Below, piece by piece: positions 63,850 through 64,000 of a stretch of DNA of 64,000 nucleotides. The notes beneath the pieces were generated by a model. It was given only the letters and a program-made list of their open reading frames with translations, was not told where the DNA came from and did not search any database. Position numbers and translations under genes: made by a program. The stretch comes from JAGCJX01 sp045638645. GTDB taxonomy: Bacteria; Bacteroidota; Bacteroidia; Bacteroidales; UBA932. Within the stretch, counting starts at the first letter, position 1. Each line of letters opens with the position of its first letter. The DNA lies in the NCBI GenBank assembly GCA_045638645.1, contig JAZUBU010000020.1, positions 21,677 to 85,676 on the forward strand. Direction: 5' to 3'.

Positions 63850-64000
63850 ACAGTCAAGCGCGAGGACCTGCCCGACAAGCTGCAGACTGATATCTTCCGA
63901 CGGTTGTTCGAAGCCGCTGAAATTGCTGAATTCAGCGTAGAAAAACGACAACAATACGATAAGGATATGATTACAGAACGCGATTGGGAAAACATCAAAC
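63850..64000 (+). pseudogene. C-terminal remnant of the Rpn-type gene
   Basis: The same frame resumes after the insertion as TVKREDLPDKLQTDIFRRLF and EAAEIAEFSVEKRQQYDKD, ending at the window edge. This is the usual C-terminus of the family (LPDKLQ...LFEAAEIA). It runs past the window. Confidence 0.65.

Overview
The window is a chromosomal segment of a gut-type or oral-type Bacteroidales bacterium. The evidence is a fused MurF-alanine racemase, a PG_1098-type THUMP-like methyltransferase, fimbrillin/DUF3575/DUF5119 genes, many signal-peptide or lipobox proteins, a DPP-IV, and promoters of the Bacteroides type (-7 TAnnTTTG, -33 TTTG). Gene density is high. I see no rRNA, tRNA or CRISPR array. 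Genus cannot be fixed from the sequence alone; moderate GC would fit Rikenellaceae-like or related families.

Layout. 1-8.1 kb: the tail of a surface protein, an outer-membrane beta-barrel, topoisomerase III, then murF-alr and sua5 divergent from it, a secreted choloylglycine-hydrolase-like Ntn hydrolase, and a HAD phosphatase. 8.1-24.4 kb: a large minus-strand cell-surface block. It starts upstream with an OmpA-like protein and a coiled-coil lipoprotein. It continues with a fimbria-type cluster: DUF3575, OmpA/CarboxypepD-like 700-aa protein, DUF3575-like barrel, DUF5119 lipoprotein, three fimbrillin-like lipoproteins and a 1334-aa tip-like adhesin. 24.8-31.2 kb: a housekeeping minus-strand run (pepC, xth, LysE-type exporter, AsmA-like, CWC-type small protein). 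31.4-37.7 kb: small secreted proteins, an esterase, a repeat-built 897-aa lipoprotein, a thioredoxin, a NifX-like protein and YbaK. 37.7-41.4 kb: a four-gene operon (ROK kinase, MFS permease, SIS isomerase-like, creatininase-like) that looks like a sugar or amino-sugar utilisation unit. 41.4-49.6 kb: M1 aminopeptidase, a surface lipoprotein, a TlpA thioredoxin, a PAS protein plus an Mpv17-like membrane protein, a transglutaminase-like protein and YitT. 49.7-61.4 kb: a tyrosine recombinase, a GH3 enzyme, a phosphohexomutase, the THUMP-like methyltransferase, DPP-IV, a RecD2-like helicase, TrkH and a HAMP-terminated membrane protein. 61.5-64 kb: gapA, then a decayed zone with a relic of a FISUMP-type surface gene, a palindrome, and a PD-(D/E)XK (Rpn-type) gene broken by a short direct-repeat-flanked insertion.

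The genes support peptidoglycan synthesis, surface adhesion, extracellular peptide degradation (DPP-IV, M1, C1B) and sugar use. The items that look least described are the five-repeat lipoprotein at 33.4-36.1 kb, the cysteine-repeat coiled-coil lipoprotein at 20.6-23.2 kb, the ROK/MFS/SIS/creatininase operon and the output-less HAMP protein cotranscribed with trkH. No feature could be checked by database search; assignments rest on motifs visible in the translations.
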